From Lachnospiraceae bacterium (GTDB taxonomy: Bacteria; Bacillota; Clostridia; Lachnospirales; Lachnospiraceae): a DNA stretch of 64,000 bases. Below are positions 18,684 through 27,158 of this stretch, one piece after another; position 1 is the first letter of the stretch; the number at the start of each line of letters is the position of its first letter. The notes under the pieces were generated by a model. The model saw nothing but the letters and a program-made list of their open reading frames with translations, was not told the DNA's origin and made no database searches. A program made the translations under genes and the position numbers. The stretch covers positions 135,155-199,154 of the forward strand of contig JAAUZU010000008.1 of assembly GCA_014804445.1 (NCBI GenBank), in the 5' to 3' direction.

Positions 18684-19451
18684 ATGGAAAGTATGTGGAA
18701 CTGGGTGCTTACCCAGTATAAGGGATATATCGGAACCGGCATGATAGCAGGGCTGTTCTTGGTGGCGCTGGTATGGCTGTTTGTCTCTGAAAAAAACAAA
18801 AATACCAGAATTGTCTTTATCTATGTGCCTGTTGTGGTGTTGATCCTGTTTTTCTGCCCCCTGTTTGCAAAAGTTGTCCATGCGTTTACGGGAGAGGAAA
18901 TCTACTACCGGATTTTGTGGCTGGTGCCTGTGATACCCGTTTTGGCGTATGCGGCGGTCAAGCTTATGCTGCAGTGTGCCGGAAAGAAAAGATTGATTGT
19001 GGGAGCGGCGCTTGGCGGCATTATTATTTTGTCAGGCAGTCTTGTGTATGAAAGTCCTTACTTTTCCAAGGCGGAAAACAGGTATCATGTGCCGGAGGCG
19101 GTGGTAAAAATTTGTGATACCATCGAGGTAAAGGGAGAATGGGTCTGGGCAGCGTTTCCGGAAGAACTGATACCGTTTGTGCGTCAGTATTCGCCATGGA
19201 TCAATATGCCTTATGGCAGGGAGATGCTGATTAGCCGATGGTCTGTGTGGGGATTTAAGAGCGAACTGTACGACTTGCTGAAGGAGGAAACCTTGAACGT
19301 GGAAAGAATCGCGGAACTGGCGCGGGAGCAGAACTGCGATTATGTTGTATTTGCAGAGGGGAAAAAGTTGTCCGGCAGCTTTGAAAGCTATGGATTTGAA
19401 CTGCTTGACGTAATATGCGGGTATGCCGTCTATGCAGACAGCGGGTTATAG
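18684..19451 (+). CDS. Membrane protein with C-terminal extracytoplasmic domain
   Basis: 255 residues: four hydrophobic segments in the first 120 residues, then a soluble domain of about 130 residues (YHVPEAVVKICDTIEVKGEW...NCDYVVFAEGKKLSGSF). That tail resembles those at the end of large GT-C-like proteins in surface-polysaccharide loci. GGTAGGAGGCTTGC precedes the ATG, so it is a separate gene and not a frameshifted end of the previous one. Function unknown; it may act with the preceding protein. It ends at a bidirectional terminator. Confidence 0.55.
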   Translation: MESMWNWVLTQYKGYIGTGMIAGLFLVALVWLFVSEKNKNTRIVFIYVPVVVLILFFCPLFAKVVHAFTGEEIYYRILWLVPVIPVLAYAAVKLMLQCAGKKRLIVGAALGGIIILSGSLVYESPYFSKAENRYHVPEAVVKICDTIEVKGEWVWAAFPEELIPFVRQYSPWINMPYGREMLISRWSVWGFKSELYDLLKEETLNVERIAELAREQNCDYVVFAEGKKLSGSFESYGFELLDVICGYAVYADSGL

Positions 19452-19479
19452 AAAAAAGCCGGACTTTTCCGGCTTTTTT
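19452..19479. terminator. Bidirectional terminator between convergent genes
   Basis: AAAAAAGCCGGA-CTTT-TCCGGCTTTTTT is a perfect 12-bp stem with A and T runs on both sides. It serves the + strand membrane gene and the - strand SGNH gene. Confidence 0.92.
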
Positions 19480-19481
19480 AA

Positions 19482-20459
19482 CTATTCAGTATCGGTGAGT
19501 TTTTCCAGCGCCTTTTTCATCTGTGCAGCGACAAGCTTTCTGCCCTCCGCGTTGAGGTGCATATTGTCAGTCAGATAATCGGCTGCGTTATCTTCGCGTA
19601 TGCCACCGTAAAGGTTATCGATGAAGGTCACTTCATCATACACACAGGCCTCGTATTGATAGAAGAAGTAAGAGGACAGTCGTCCGGTACCGAATTCCTT
19701 GGAGTCGCTGCTCACATAACTGCCGTCCTCCGCCACATCAAAGGCGTAGGTTGGTGACATGACGACTACCTGAATCCATGGATAAGCCTGACGAATCAGT
19801 TGGATTCCGGATATCATGGAGCCTGTGAAAAAGCGGGTGTCGGACATGTTTCCTTCATTGTGAATGGCACGTCTGGCAAGATGGTCACTTCCATCATACA
19901 TAATATAGATAAAATCAACCGTATTGAAGTCGATGGTCTGCAGAAGCTCTACTGCCGCTTTGGTATCGTCGTCAACTTCCCCCATAGAGGTGAGGGCGGA
20001 GCTTAAAGTGTCGCCGCCGTTTCCGACAGCGGCAGCAGCAAGGTGATAGAAGCTGAAGGCATCAATGGCGTAATCCGTGGCTGAGAAAACTTCGTTGTAG
20101 GTGCTCATATAGGAGCCCGGGATAGCACAGTTGTAAACAACAGCATCGGCCTCTTTGGCAAGAAGCCGGCATGGATTGTCGGAGGCGTCCCTGTCATCGG
20201 CAAAGGGTGCGTTTCCGAAGCAGACGATTGTGGTAACGCCGTCGTCCTCAGGAAAGCCTGTTGTATCTTCTATTTTGTAAAAGGTATCATAGACGGTTAT
20301 CTCGGGATTGTCGGGAACCGGTATGGCATCAATTTCATCCTTTGTGATACCGCGGCCAAAACCCCAGAATTTACGGACAATAATGATGATGGCCAGAATC
20401 GAGATAACTGCAAAAATCAAATGAAAACTTATTTTAAATTTCTTTTTATCCTTTTCCAT
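19482..20459 (-). CDS. Membrane-anchored SGNH/GDSL-like hydrolase
   Basis: The start at 20459 (GAGGAAAAAT then ATG) gives 325 residues; the track's 20495 start lacks a good site. A single anchor (ISFHLIFAVISILAIIIIV) is followed by an extracytoplasmic domain. IVCFGNAPFADD replaces the GDS block with G-N-A, so the usual catalytic Ser is absent or displaced. Near the end, DNMHLNAEGRKLVAAQM is a good match to the DxxH block V. It may be a sugar O-acetylesterase or acetyltransferase, or a binding protein derived from one. It is the only minus-strand gene within the polysaccharide locus and has its own promoter. Confidence 0.65.
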   Translation of the reverse strand: MEKDKKKFKISFHLIFAVISILAIIIIVRKFWGFGRGITKDEIDAIPVPDNPEITVYDTFYKIEDTTGFPEDDGVTTIVCFGNAPFADDRDASDNPCRLLAKEADAVVYNCAIPGSYMSTYNEVFSATDYAIDAFSFYHLAAAAVGNGGDTLSSALTSMGEVDDDTKAAVELLQTIDFNTVDFIYIMYDGSDHLARRAIHNEGNMSDTRFFTGSMISGIQLIRQAYPWIQVVVMSPTYAFDVAEDGSYVSSDSKEFGTGRLSSYFFYQYEACVYDEVTFIDNLYGGIREDNAADYLTDNMHLNAEGRKLVAAQMKKALEKLTDTE

Positions 20460-20543
20460 ATTTTTCCTCATTTCTGCGCTTCTTTTTTGGCGCATTCCGC
20501 CGCTGTGCGGCAGTTATTACATTCCTATGTTTAAACTTGTTTG

Positions 20544-20573
20544 ATTGTACTATATACATGGAAAGATTGTCCA
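20544..20573 (-). promoter_or_regulatory. Promoter for the minus-strand SGNH gene
   Basis: On the minus strand TGGACA, 18 bp, TACAAT, about 85 bp upstream of the start codon. Confidence 0.45.
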
Positions 20574-20605
20574 GTCCTGTATAAAATATTTAATAAAAAG
20601 TAAAG

Positions 20606-20627
20606 AAATGATACAAAGAGGATACAA
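20606..20627 (+). promoter_or_regulatory. AAATGATACAAA repeat motif, possible regulator site
   Basis: AAATGATACAAAGAGGATACAA contains two GATACA units in tandem. A near-copy (19 of 22 positions) lies at 41665, upstream of the initiating sugar transferase. Apart from this motif and the two promoters, the 392-bp gap 20460-20851 shows nothing I can name. Confidence 0.35.
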
Positions 20628-20777
20628 AAATAAGGAAAATGAAGTACAAGGATTGCTATTTTGGAAAAACATACCGCTTGAGAGAAGTATTCTCTGTTCT
20701 GTATACTGAAAAATGAAAGAACGGAGGAACTTCATAAAAAAATAAGAAATTAGCGGCATTTCAGCAGAGTTTATGCC

Positions 20778-20806
20778 TTGTATGAGTCCGACGGAAATGA
20801 TATAAT
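20778..20806 (+). promoter_or_regulatory. Promoter for the large GH25 surface protein
   Basis: TTGTAT, 17 bp, TATAAT with extended -10 TG, 45 bp before the start codon. Confidence 0.7.
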
Positions 20807-20851
20807 GTTACAGAATTGTTAAGAGCCAAATACAGAAAGGTATGTGACAGG

Positions 20852-23800
20852 ATGAAGAAATTGTTTAACCACACGAAACGGGATTATAAAGCAGACAAAA
20901 ATCTCGAGTGGGATGATTTGGAATATACGGAAGAATTTGAAGATGAAGTCTTTGAGGGGGATGGGGACGAAGAATTCTACTACAGCGATGAGGAAGCCGG
21001 TGAGGAAGTCTATGATGATGCCGAGGGCGAATTTTACGAAGAAGATGTAGAAGAGCCGGAGTACTATGAGGATGAGTATTACGAAGAAGCGGCAGAGGAA
21101 GAGGAGTATTACGAGGCGGAATCGGAAGAGACTTACGATGAGGAGGCCGTAGACGAGGAAGTGTACTACGAGGCGGAATCGGAAGAGGCTTACGATGAGG
21201 AAGCAGTGGACGAGGAAGTCTACTATGAGGCGGAATCAGAAGAGGCAGATTACGAGGAGGCCGTAGACGGGGAAGTCTACTATGAAGCGGAATCAGACGG
21301 GGCGTTTTACGGCGAGGAAATTGTAGAGGAAGAAGTGTACTACGAGGCAGAGTCAGATGCAGAGGGGTATGATGAGGAAACCTACTATTATGAAGAGGAC
21401 TCTGCGGAAGTATATGGGGATGAAGAACCTGTAGACGAGTATTACGAAGCGGAGGACGGCGAATCTCTTTACGATGATTTTTATGAAGAGGATGAGGACG
21501 AAGAAGAGGAAGAGGAGCAGGAAAAGATTCTTCCATGGAGCGCCATGTCCGACAAGAACTTCTTTCAAAAAATGTGGTATTCCCTTGTGCATATGAGCAC
21601 AATGGATAAGGTAGTTACAACAACGGGGATTTTGGTGCTGGTGCTTGCACTGGTGACGGGGGCGGTCTATGTCAGCGCACGGGCGATTGACAAGGAAGTA
21701 GCTTCCTTTGATACGGTGGGCTCACAGCTTGATAATATTACTGTGATAGGGGAGCATGGACTGACTGCGGTTGCCGATGCGGAGATGGCAAGGATATCCG
21801 CTGCGAACGCGATTGCTGAGGAAGAGGAGAACAACAACGAATACGAGGAGAACGAATATACAAAAGAGGTAACGGTTTCCTTGAATATGACTTCCATAGA
21901 AAAGGATTTGAAGATAAAGTTTGTCAACAGCAAGACAAACCGTCTGGTGCCTAACGTTCCTTTTTCTGTCACGGTGACAACGCCTGACGGAAAAACGGAA
22001 ATCTGGTCTGACGACGATATGGACGGCATTATCTATAAGGCGGGAATTACGCCGGGCAGCTATTCTGTGTCTATAAACGCTTTGGAGGGCGACAAATACG
22101 CAGATTATAAGCTGCCGAATGATGCCCAGAAGGTAACGGTCAAAAAAGAGATAGCCTATGAAAAGGTAGAGGTTGCCGATGAAATAAAGAAAGAGTCGGA
22201 AATCGATGCAAAAAAGGAGGATACCAAGGAGAACGAAACGACTGTGGAATCCGTCCTGCAGGATACCGTGGGCTGGGTAGAATCTACCCAGTCAGTAGTG
22301 GGTGTTGTATATACAGCAGTGCCCAGAAGTCAGGTTCCCGACCCTTTGGCGACGGCAAAGAGCATGGTGTTTATGCGGACTTCGGAAGTTGAACCTTCGG
22401 AGCCTATCACTGAGCCGGAGACTACCCCCGAACCAACACCGACGCCTACCCCTACGCCTACTCCGGAAGTACCGGTAGTTACAGGGGTTACGCTGGATAA
22501 AACAGAGATGGCGTTGAAAGAGGGAGAAACAGGGAAGTTATCTGCAACGGTAACACCTGCAGAAGTAAAGGATGCAGTTATTACATTCACGTCATCAAAT
22601 GAGAACGTTGCAAAGGTTGGCGCTGATGGCACTGTTACGGCGGTAAAGGCCGGAGAAGCAACCGTTACGGTTACGGTAGATGGTAAAACAGCTACGTGCA
22701 AGGTGACTGTAACAGCTTCACAAAAGCCGGTCATTACCTTAGACCAGTCTGAATTGAAACTGGAAAAGGACAAAGAGGCAACGTTGAAGGTAACTGTCAC
22801 AGGCGCTGAAGAAGGTAAGCAGGCGGTTACATTTACCTCTTCCGACACAACTGTGGTGACGGTAGATAAGGATGGTAAGCTGAAAGCGCTGAAAGCAGGT
22901 GAAGCGACCATTACTGTCACGTTGGACGCAGACAAAGATGTAAAAGCAGAATGCAAGGTCACAGTCACAGAAGATACCCGCACCCTGACGCTCAGCGAAA
23001 CGGCACTTTCCATGGTGGTGGGTGTGAACAAGGATGTGAAAGCGACGATTGGCGGGGCTGCGATTTCCGGCACGATTACGGCGGAAAGTGATAATGCCGC
23101 GGTAGCGACAGTAACAGTGAGCAAGACAGAAAATGGTGTTGCTACGATTACCGTGACGCCGAAGGCGGCAGGAACTGCAAAGATAACAGTGGGTATAAAG
23201 GATGACGGAAAGACAGAGGCGGCTTTGACGCAGGTCTTGACGGTAACGGTCGGAAACGGCACCATAACGTTAAATAAGACAACCATAGGCGTGCTGGCGG
23301 GTGCTTCCGGCGAGCTTTCTGCCACGGTAGACAGCAGCAACGCTGACGCAAAGATTACTGTTACAAGCTCCAATGACAAGGTAGCGACGGCGACGGCCAC
23401 CGGCACGGTTGCAGGCGGAAAGACCACGATAAAAATTGTCGTGAATGGAGTGGCGGCAGGTACGGCGACGATTACGGTGAATCATCCGGATGGCGGAACT
23501 GCAACCTTTACAGTTACCGTCGGAAGCAAGGATACGAAGCTTGTCGGCTCCGATGGTAAGCAGCTTTACGTCTTAGTCAACGGAGAATATAAAGAAGCGC
23601 TCTATGCGGATTACTATAATACAGCCATCACTACCTTCTATGTGAAGACAGACGGTGTGACGAAATACACAGGCTGGCAGACGATTAACGGCAAGCTGTA
23701 CTACTATGACGCAGGCGGAAAGTATGTGACGGGTGAGCAGGTAATACAGGGTGCGAAGTATACCTTTGCCAGTGACGGCTCCCTTGTGGTCGGCAATGGT

Positions 23801-24391
23801 GCTTTCGGTATCGATGTATCCAAGTGGAATGGCACGATAGACTGGAACGCAGTGAAAAATTCCGGCGTGAATTATGTCATTATCCGCTGTGGTTACAGAG
23901 GTTCTTCGTCAGGTGCGCTGGTCGTAGACCCTAAGTTTGAAGCCAATATAAAGGGCGCTACTGCGGCAGGAATCAAAGTAGGTGTTTATTTCTTCTCGCA
24001 GGCAGTCAACAACAGCGAAGCGGTGGAGGAAGCTTCCATGGTGCTGGAGTTGATTAAGAATTACAAGATTTCCTATCCGGTATTCCTTGATGTGGAGGCA
24101 TCAGGAGGCAGGGCTGACAGTATTAGTGTTGCAACAAGAACAGATGTCATTAAAACCTTCTGTCAGACGATTCAGAACAATGGGTACACGGCGGGTGTTT
24201 ATGCGAATAAAAACTGGCTTACCACCAAGATTGACACAAGCAAGCTGAACCAGTACAAAATTTGGCTGGCACAGTATGCGTCGGCGCCGACCTATACGGG
24301 AAGGTACGATATGTGGCAGTACAAATCAACCGGAAAGGTAACCGGCATCAGCGGTGACGTTGACTTAAACTGGAGTTATCTGGGATATTGA
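20852..24391 (+). CDS. Large membrane-anchored GH25 muramidase with acidic repeats and Big_2 domains
   Basis: Start set at ATG 20852 (MKKLFNHTKRDYK), giving 1179 residues. Order of parts: a very acidic Glu/Asp/Tyr-rich region (about residues 15-230) with 19-residue repeats; a membrane segment (VVTTTGILVLVLALVTGAVY, about 260-280); a SpaA/carboxypeptidase-regulatory-like beta domain (about 340-440); a Pro-Thr linker; four Big_2-like Ig domains (about 545-890); a cell-wall-binding repeat (YTGWQTINGKLYYYDAGGKY); and a C-terminal GH25 domain with FGIDVSKWNGTIDW and the catalytic-type FLDVEAS. GH25 enzymes cut the MurNAc-GlcNAc bond of peptidoglycan. The acidic part lies before the membrane segment and is probably cytoplasmic, which is odd for a wall hydrolase. 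It is related to the gene at 27148. Confidence 0.88.
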   Translation: MKKLFNHTKRDYKADKNLEWDDLEYTEEFEDEVFEGDGDEEFYYSDEEAGEEVYDDAEGEFYEEDVEEPEYYEDEYYEEAAEEEEYYEAESEETYDEEAVDEEVYYEAESEEAYDEEAVDEEVYYEAESEEADYEEAVDGEVYYEAESDGAFYGEEIVEEEVYYEAESDAEGYDEETYYYEEDSAEVYGDEEPVDEYYEAEDGESLYDDFYEEDEDEEEEEEQEKILPWSAMSDKNFFQKMWYSLVHMSTMDKVVTTTGILVLVLALVTGAVYVSARAIDKEVASFDTVGSQLDNITVIGEHGLTAVADAEMARISAANAIAEEEENNNEYEENEYTKEVTVSLNMTSIEKDLKIKFVNSKTNRLVPNVPFSVTVTTPDGKTEIWSDDDMDGIIYKAGITPGSYSVSINALEGDKYADYKLPNDAQKVTVKKEIAYEKVEVADEIKKESEIDAKKEDTKENETTVESVLQDTVGWVESTQSVVGVVYTAVPRSQVPDPLATAKSMVFMRTSEVEPSEPITEPETTPEPTPTPTPTPTPEVPVVTGVTLDKTEMALKEGETGKLSATVTPAEVKDAVITFTSSNENVAKVGADGTVTAVKAGEATVTVTVDGKTATCKVTVTASQKPVITLDQSELKLEKDKEATLKVTVTGAEEGKQAVTFTSSDTTVVTVDKDGKLKALKAGEATITVTLDADKDVKAECKVTVTEDTRTLTLSETALSMVVGVNKDVKATIGGAAISGTITAESDNAAVATVTVSKTENGVATITVTPKAAGTAKITVGIKDDGKTEAALTQVLTVTVGNGTITLNKTTIGVLAGASGELSATVDSSNADAKITVTSSNDKVATATATGTVAGGKTTIKIVVNGVAAGTATITVNHPDGGTATFTVTVGSKDTKLVGSDGKQLYVLVNGEYKEALYADYYNTAITTFYVKTDGVTKYTGWQTINGKLYYYDAGGKYVTGEQVIQGAKYTFASDGSLVVGNGAFGIDVSKWNGTIDWNAVKNSGVNYVIIRCGYRGSSSGALVVDPKFEANIKGATAAGIKVGVYFFSQAVNNSEAVEEASMVLELIKNYKISYPVFLDVEASGGRADSISVATRTDVIKTFCQTIQNNGYTAGVYANKNWLTTKIDTSKLNQYKIWLAQYASAPTYTGRYDMWQYKSTGKVTGISGDVDLNWSYLGY
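21096..21380 (+). repeat. In-frame tandem repeats coding for 19-residue acidic units
   Basis: About five units of roughly 57 bp code for EEVYYEAESEEAYDEEAVD-like blocks. The first units are nearly identical and later ones degenerate. This is part of the GH25 gene, not a CRISPR array: there are no unique spacers. Confidence 0.8.
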
Positions 24392-24407
24392 TTGTAGAAA
24401 TAGAAAT

Positions 24408-24441
24408 GCTTTCCTTTTCTCACATCAGGGAAAAGAAAAGC
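24408..24441 (+). terminator. Hairpin after the GH25 gene, weak terminator
   Basis: GCTTTCCTTTTCT pairs imperfectly with GGGAAAAGAAAAGC. No T run follows, so it may attenuate rather than stop transcription into rmlB. Confidence 0.35.
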
Positions 24442-24461
24442 GGGAAAGGATTCTTTTGATT

Positions 24462-25547
24462 ATGAGAACTTATCTGGTAACAGGAGGAGCAGGCTTTATC
24501 GGTTCCAATTACATTCACTACATGTTTAAAAAATACGGCGATGCGATTCGTATTATTAATGTGGATGTGCTGACTTATGCAGGAAACCTTGAAAATCTGA
24601 AGGATATTGAGGGCAGGAGTAATTACAGCTTTGTGAAGGCAGATATCTGCGATAAGGAAGCCATTCGCCGCGTATTTGCCGAAAACGACATTGACAGGGT
24701 GGTACATTTTGCGGCGGAAAGCCATGTGGACAGAAGCATCCGCAATCCCGAGGTGTTTGTGCAGACAAATGTGTTGGGAACGGCGGTTATGCTGAACTGT
24801 GCAAAAGAAGCGTGGGAGCTTCCTGACGGAACTTTTAAGGAGGGCAAGAAGTTTCTGCATGTATCGACGGATGAGGTGTATGGTTCCCTGCCGGACGACG
24901 ACAATGCGTTCTTTTATGAAACCTCGCCCTATGAGCCGCACAGCCCCTACTCAGCCAGCAAGGCGAGTTCGGACATGCTGGTAAAGGCATATATGGATAC
25001 CTATCATTTTCCGGCTAATATTACCAACTGTTCTAACAATTACGGACCTTATCAGTTCCCTGAAAAGCTGATACCGCTTATTATCAACAATGCCCTTTCG
25101 GGGAAAAAGCTTCCGGTATACGGTGACGGAAAAAATGTCCGCGACTGGCTTTACGTGGAGGACCATGCCAAGGCAATCGACATGGTACAGGAGCAGGGCA
25201 GGCTGTTTGAAACCTATAATATCGGCGGCCACAATGAAAAGCAGAATATCGAGATTATCAATATTATTCTGGAAACCCTGAGGGAGATGCTGCCCGACAC
25301 CGATGAGAGAAAAGCGCACATCACAAAGGATTTAATTACCTACGTGGAAGACCGCAAGGGACACGACAGGCGCTATGCCATCGCTCCTGACAAGATTAAG
25401 GCGGAAATCGGCTGGTATCCCGAGACCATGTTTAAGGAAGGCATCAAAAAGACGATAGCGTGGTACTTTGAGCACGAGGACTGGATGAAAAACGTGACAA
25501 GCGGTGATTATCAGAAGTATTACAGCGACATGTATGAGACAAAATAA
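24462..25547 (+). CDS. rfbB: dTDP-glucose 4,6-dehydratase
   Basis: A 361-residue extended SDR, also called RmlB. VTGGAGFIGSNYIHYM at the N-terminus binds NAD. HFAAESHVDRSI, STDEVYGSLPDDD (Thr-Asp-Glu active site) and YSASKASSDMLVKAY (Tyr-x3-Lys) are the dehydratase landmarks. It makes dTDP-4-keto-6-deoxyglucose, used by RmlC (rhamnose branch) and by the WecE-like aminotransferase. ATG 24462 is chosen; a TTG two codons earlier, spaced better from GGGAAAGG, is a possible start. A strong terminator follows, so the next rml genes form another unit. Confidence 0.95.
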   Translation: MRTYLVTGGAGFIGSNYIHYMFKKYGDAIRIINVDVLTYAGNLENLKDIEGRSNYSFVKADICDKEAIRRVFAENDIDRVVHFAAESHVDRSIRNPEVFVQTNVLGTAVMLNCAKEAWELPDGTFKEGKKFLHVSTDEVYGSLPDDDNAFFYETSPYEPHSPYSASKASSDMLVKAYMDTYHFPANITNCSNNYGPYQFPEKLIPLIINNALSGKKLPVYGDGKNVRDWLYVEDHAKAIDMVQEQGRLFETYNIGGHNEKQNIEIINIILETLREMLPDTDERKAHITKDLITYVEDRKGHDRRYAIAPDKIKAEIGWYPETMFKEGIKKTIAWYFEHEDWMKNVTSGDYQKYYSDMYETK

Positions 25548-25567
25548 ACCGCACCATATATAAACGC

Positions 25568-25597
25568 AAGGGAACGGTCGGGATCGTTCCCTTTTTT
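25568..25597 (+). terminator. Terminator after rfbB
   Basis: AAGGGAACG and CGTTCCCTT form a 9-bp stem followed by a run of six T. Confidence 0.92.
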
Positions 25598-25612
25598 GCA
25601 GCAGTAAGGGAC

Positions 25613-25749
25613 GCCGTCCTCGCCCCCATATTCCTATTCGAACGCGCTCTCGCTCGAATAAAAACGCAGTGGACACTAGGCTCGAAAGGACCTCGCCAAG
25701 TGCCAGCGTTTTTATACGGTTCTCATAGGAATATGGGGGAGAGGACGGC
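25613..25749 (+). repeat. Palindromic element A (137 bp), copy 1 of a six-member family
   Basis: Outer arms GCCGTCCTCGCCCCCATATT and its complement at the right end enclose a core with GCGCTCTCGCTCG, ATAAAAACGC...GCGTTTTTAT and CTAGGCTCGAAAGGACCTCG. The core is shared with elements B-F; the arm sequence is its own. It faces element B across 230 bp. Confidence 0.85.
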
Positions 25750-25772
25750 TGATACCACAAGGAGGGAATGTT

Positions 25773-25877
25773 ATGACGCGGGAAGAAATGAAATTATCGG
25801 TGGAACTCCTTACTGCGTTCACGATAATTGGCTGTATACGATTTCTGTATCTAACTCGTATAATGCAGTCCGCATGA
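25773..25877 (+). CDS. Possible 34-residue small membrane protein between elements A and B
   Basis: A perfect ribosome site (AAGGAGGGAATGTT) precedes the ATG. The 34-residue product has one hydrophobic stretch (LLTAFTIIGCIRFLYL). It is too short for the ORF track and I recognise no family. The ORF listed at 25700-25924 overlaps it in another frame, lacks such a site and begins inside the repeat. No promoter was identified. Confidence 0.4.
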   Translation: MTREEMKLSVELLTAFTIIGCIRFLYLTRIMQSA

Positions 25878-25979
25878 TAATTTGTGTGAAACCTGTTGCA
25901 ATAGATGAAATTTATAAAAAGTAGGAAGTTATAAATTATAAAAAGCTCGTGCAGACGGAAAAGTTTTTGCTATTTTCAG

Positions 25980-26115
25980 CCGGCAGCGAACCCCTATGTC
26001 TCGGCAGACCGTATAAAAACGTTGGCGCTTGGCGAGGTCACTCACGAGCCTAGCGTCCACTACGTTTTTATTCGAGCGGGAGCGCGTCTGTAGAGACATA
26101 GGGGTTCGCTGCCGG
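25980..26115 (-). repeat. Palindromic element B (136 bp), inverted relative to A
   Basis: Arms CCGGCAGCGAACCCCTATGT and its exact complement at the right end (23 of 23 bases pair). The core reads on the minus strand: GCGCTC box, then a stem of the TAAAAAC/GTTTTTA type. Flanks TGCGGCGAGTCAC and CCGGCTGAAAA are shared with elements C and E. Confidence 0.85.
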
Positions 26116-26176
26116 TGTGACTCGCCGCAAGACTTCTTTCCGTTTAGGCAGGCACTCCCTTTTTTCCATATTTCGG

Positions 26177-26205
26177 TATGCAATTCCCCCCGAACATGCT
26201 ATAAT
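26177..26205 (+). promoter_or_regulatory. Promoter for rfbA operon
   Basis: TATGCA (weak -35), 17 bp, TATAAT with extended -10 TG (ATGCTATAAT, as in the promoters at 10536 and 12809). Confidence 0.5.
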
Positions 26206-26288
26206 AACCAGTAAAGTGGTAAAGTCTGACTCTGTAAAACCATAAATTGAGTGGCTTTATCCCCATAACAAATAAAAGGAGTACATCT

Positions 26289-27158
26289 ATGAAAGGAATT
26301 ATACTTGCCGGAGGTTCCGGCACCAGACTGTATCCGTTGACAAAAGCAATATCCAAACAGATTATGCCGGTATACGACAAGCCGATGATATACTATCCTC
26401 TTTCCATTTTGATGCTTGCGGGCATCCGTGAAATTCTGATTATTTCTACACCGAGGGATTTGCCGGTGTTTGAAGAGCTTTTAGGAGACGGGGAGCAGCT
26501 TGGCATGAAACTGTCCTATGCGGTGCAGGACAAGCCGAGAGGACTTGCGGACGCCTTTATTATCGGAGCGGATTTTATCGGCACGGACAGAGTTGCGCTG
26601 GTTTTGGGAGATAATATTTTTTATGGGCAGAGCTTTTCGCGGGTGCTGCGGGAAGTGGCATCGAGGGAGAAGGGAGCAACCATCTTCGGCTACTATGTAA
26701 GAGATCCGAGGGAGTACGGTGTGGTAGAATTCGACGAGAACGGCAAGGCGTTGTCCATTGAGGAAAAGCCGGAGAATCCGAAGAGCAATTATGCGGTGCC
26801 GGGGCTGTATTTTTATGACAATGACGTGGTGGAAATTGCCAGAAACGTGAAGCCCTCCGCAAGAGGCGAAATTGAAATTACAAGCGTCAACAACGAATAT
26901 CTGCAGAGGGGAACCCTGCATGTGGAAACCCTTGGAAGAGGCTTTGCTTGGCTGGATACGGGCAACCACGATGCGCTTTTGGACGCCTCTGATTTTGTGT
27001 CGGCTTTCCAGAAAAGACAGGGACTCTATATTTCCTGTATTGAGGAAATTGCATACAAGCGGGGCTTTATTACCAAGGAACAGCTTTTGAAACTGGCGGA
27101 ACCCTTGATGAAAACCAATTATGGGCAATATTTGGTAGAGGTTGCAAATGGACTCTAA
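26289..27158 (+). CDS. rfbA: Glucose-1-phosphate thymidylyltransferase
   Basis: A 289-residue RmlA, the usual length. [18 protein letters not shown] is the nucleotidyltransferase signature, KPMIYYPLS follows, VLGDNIFYG carries the metal-binding Asp, and [19 protein letters not shown] is the sugar-binding region. It makes dTDP-glucose from dTTP and glucose-1-phosphate, the first step toward dTDP-rhamnose and dTDP-Fuc4N. AAAAGGAGTACATCT precedes the ATG. Its last 11 bases overlap the next gene, a muramidase, so the two are translationally coupled. Confidence 0.96.
   Translation: MKGIILAGGSGTRLYPLTKAISKQIMPVYDKPMIYYPLSILMLAGIREILIISTPRDLPVFEELLGDGEQLGMKLSYAVQDKPRGLADAFIIGADFIGTDRVALVLGDNIFYGQSFSRVLREVASREKGATIFGYYVRDPREYGVVEFDENGKALSIEEKPENPKSNYAVPGLYFYDNDVVEIARNVKPSARGEIEITSVNNEYLQRGTLHVETLGRGFAWLDTGNHDALLDASDFVSAFQKRQGLYISCIEEIAYKRGFITKEQLLKLAEPLMKTNYGQYLVEVANGL

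Noticed and set aside
17610-19451. The two membrane genes as one gene broken by a frameshift
   Set aside because: The second gene has its own AGGAGG site and ATG after a clean stop and 15-bp gap, so two genes are more likely.
21096-21380. Regular repeats as a possible CRISPR array
   Set aside because: The units are contiguous, in frame, without spacers, and code for acidic peptide repeats.
22330-23427. 365-residue minus-strand ORF opposite the Big_2 domains, and the 245-residue one opposite the acidic repeats
   Set aside because: These long antisense frames come from biased codon use in repeated Thr/Val or Glu-rich coding sequence; there are no ribosome sites and the composition is unnatural.
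25700-25924. 74-residue ORF after element A
   Set aside because: It begins inside the repeat without a ribosome site. A shorter ORF in another frame has a perfect site instead.
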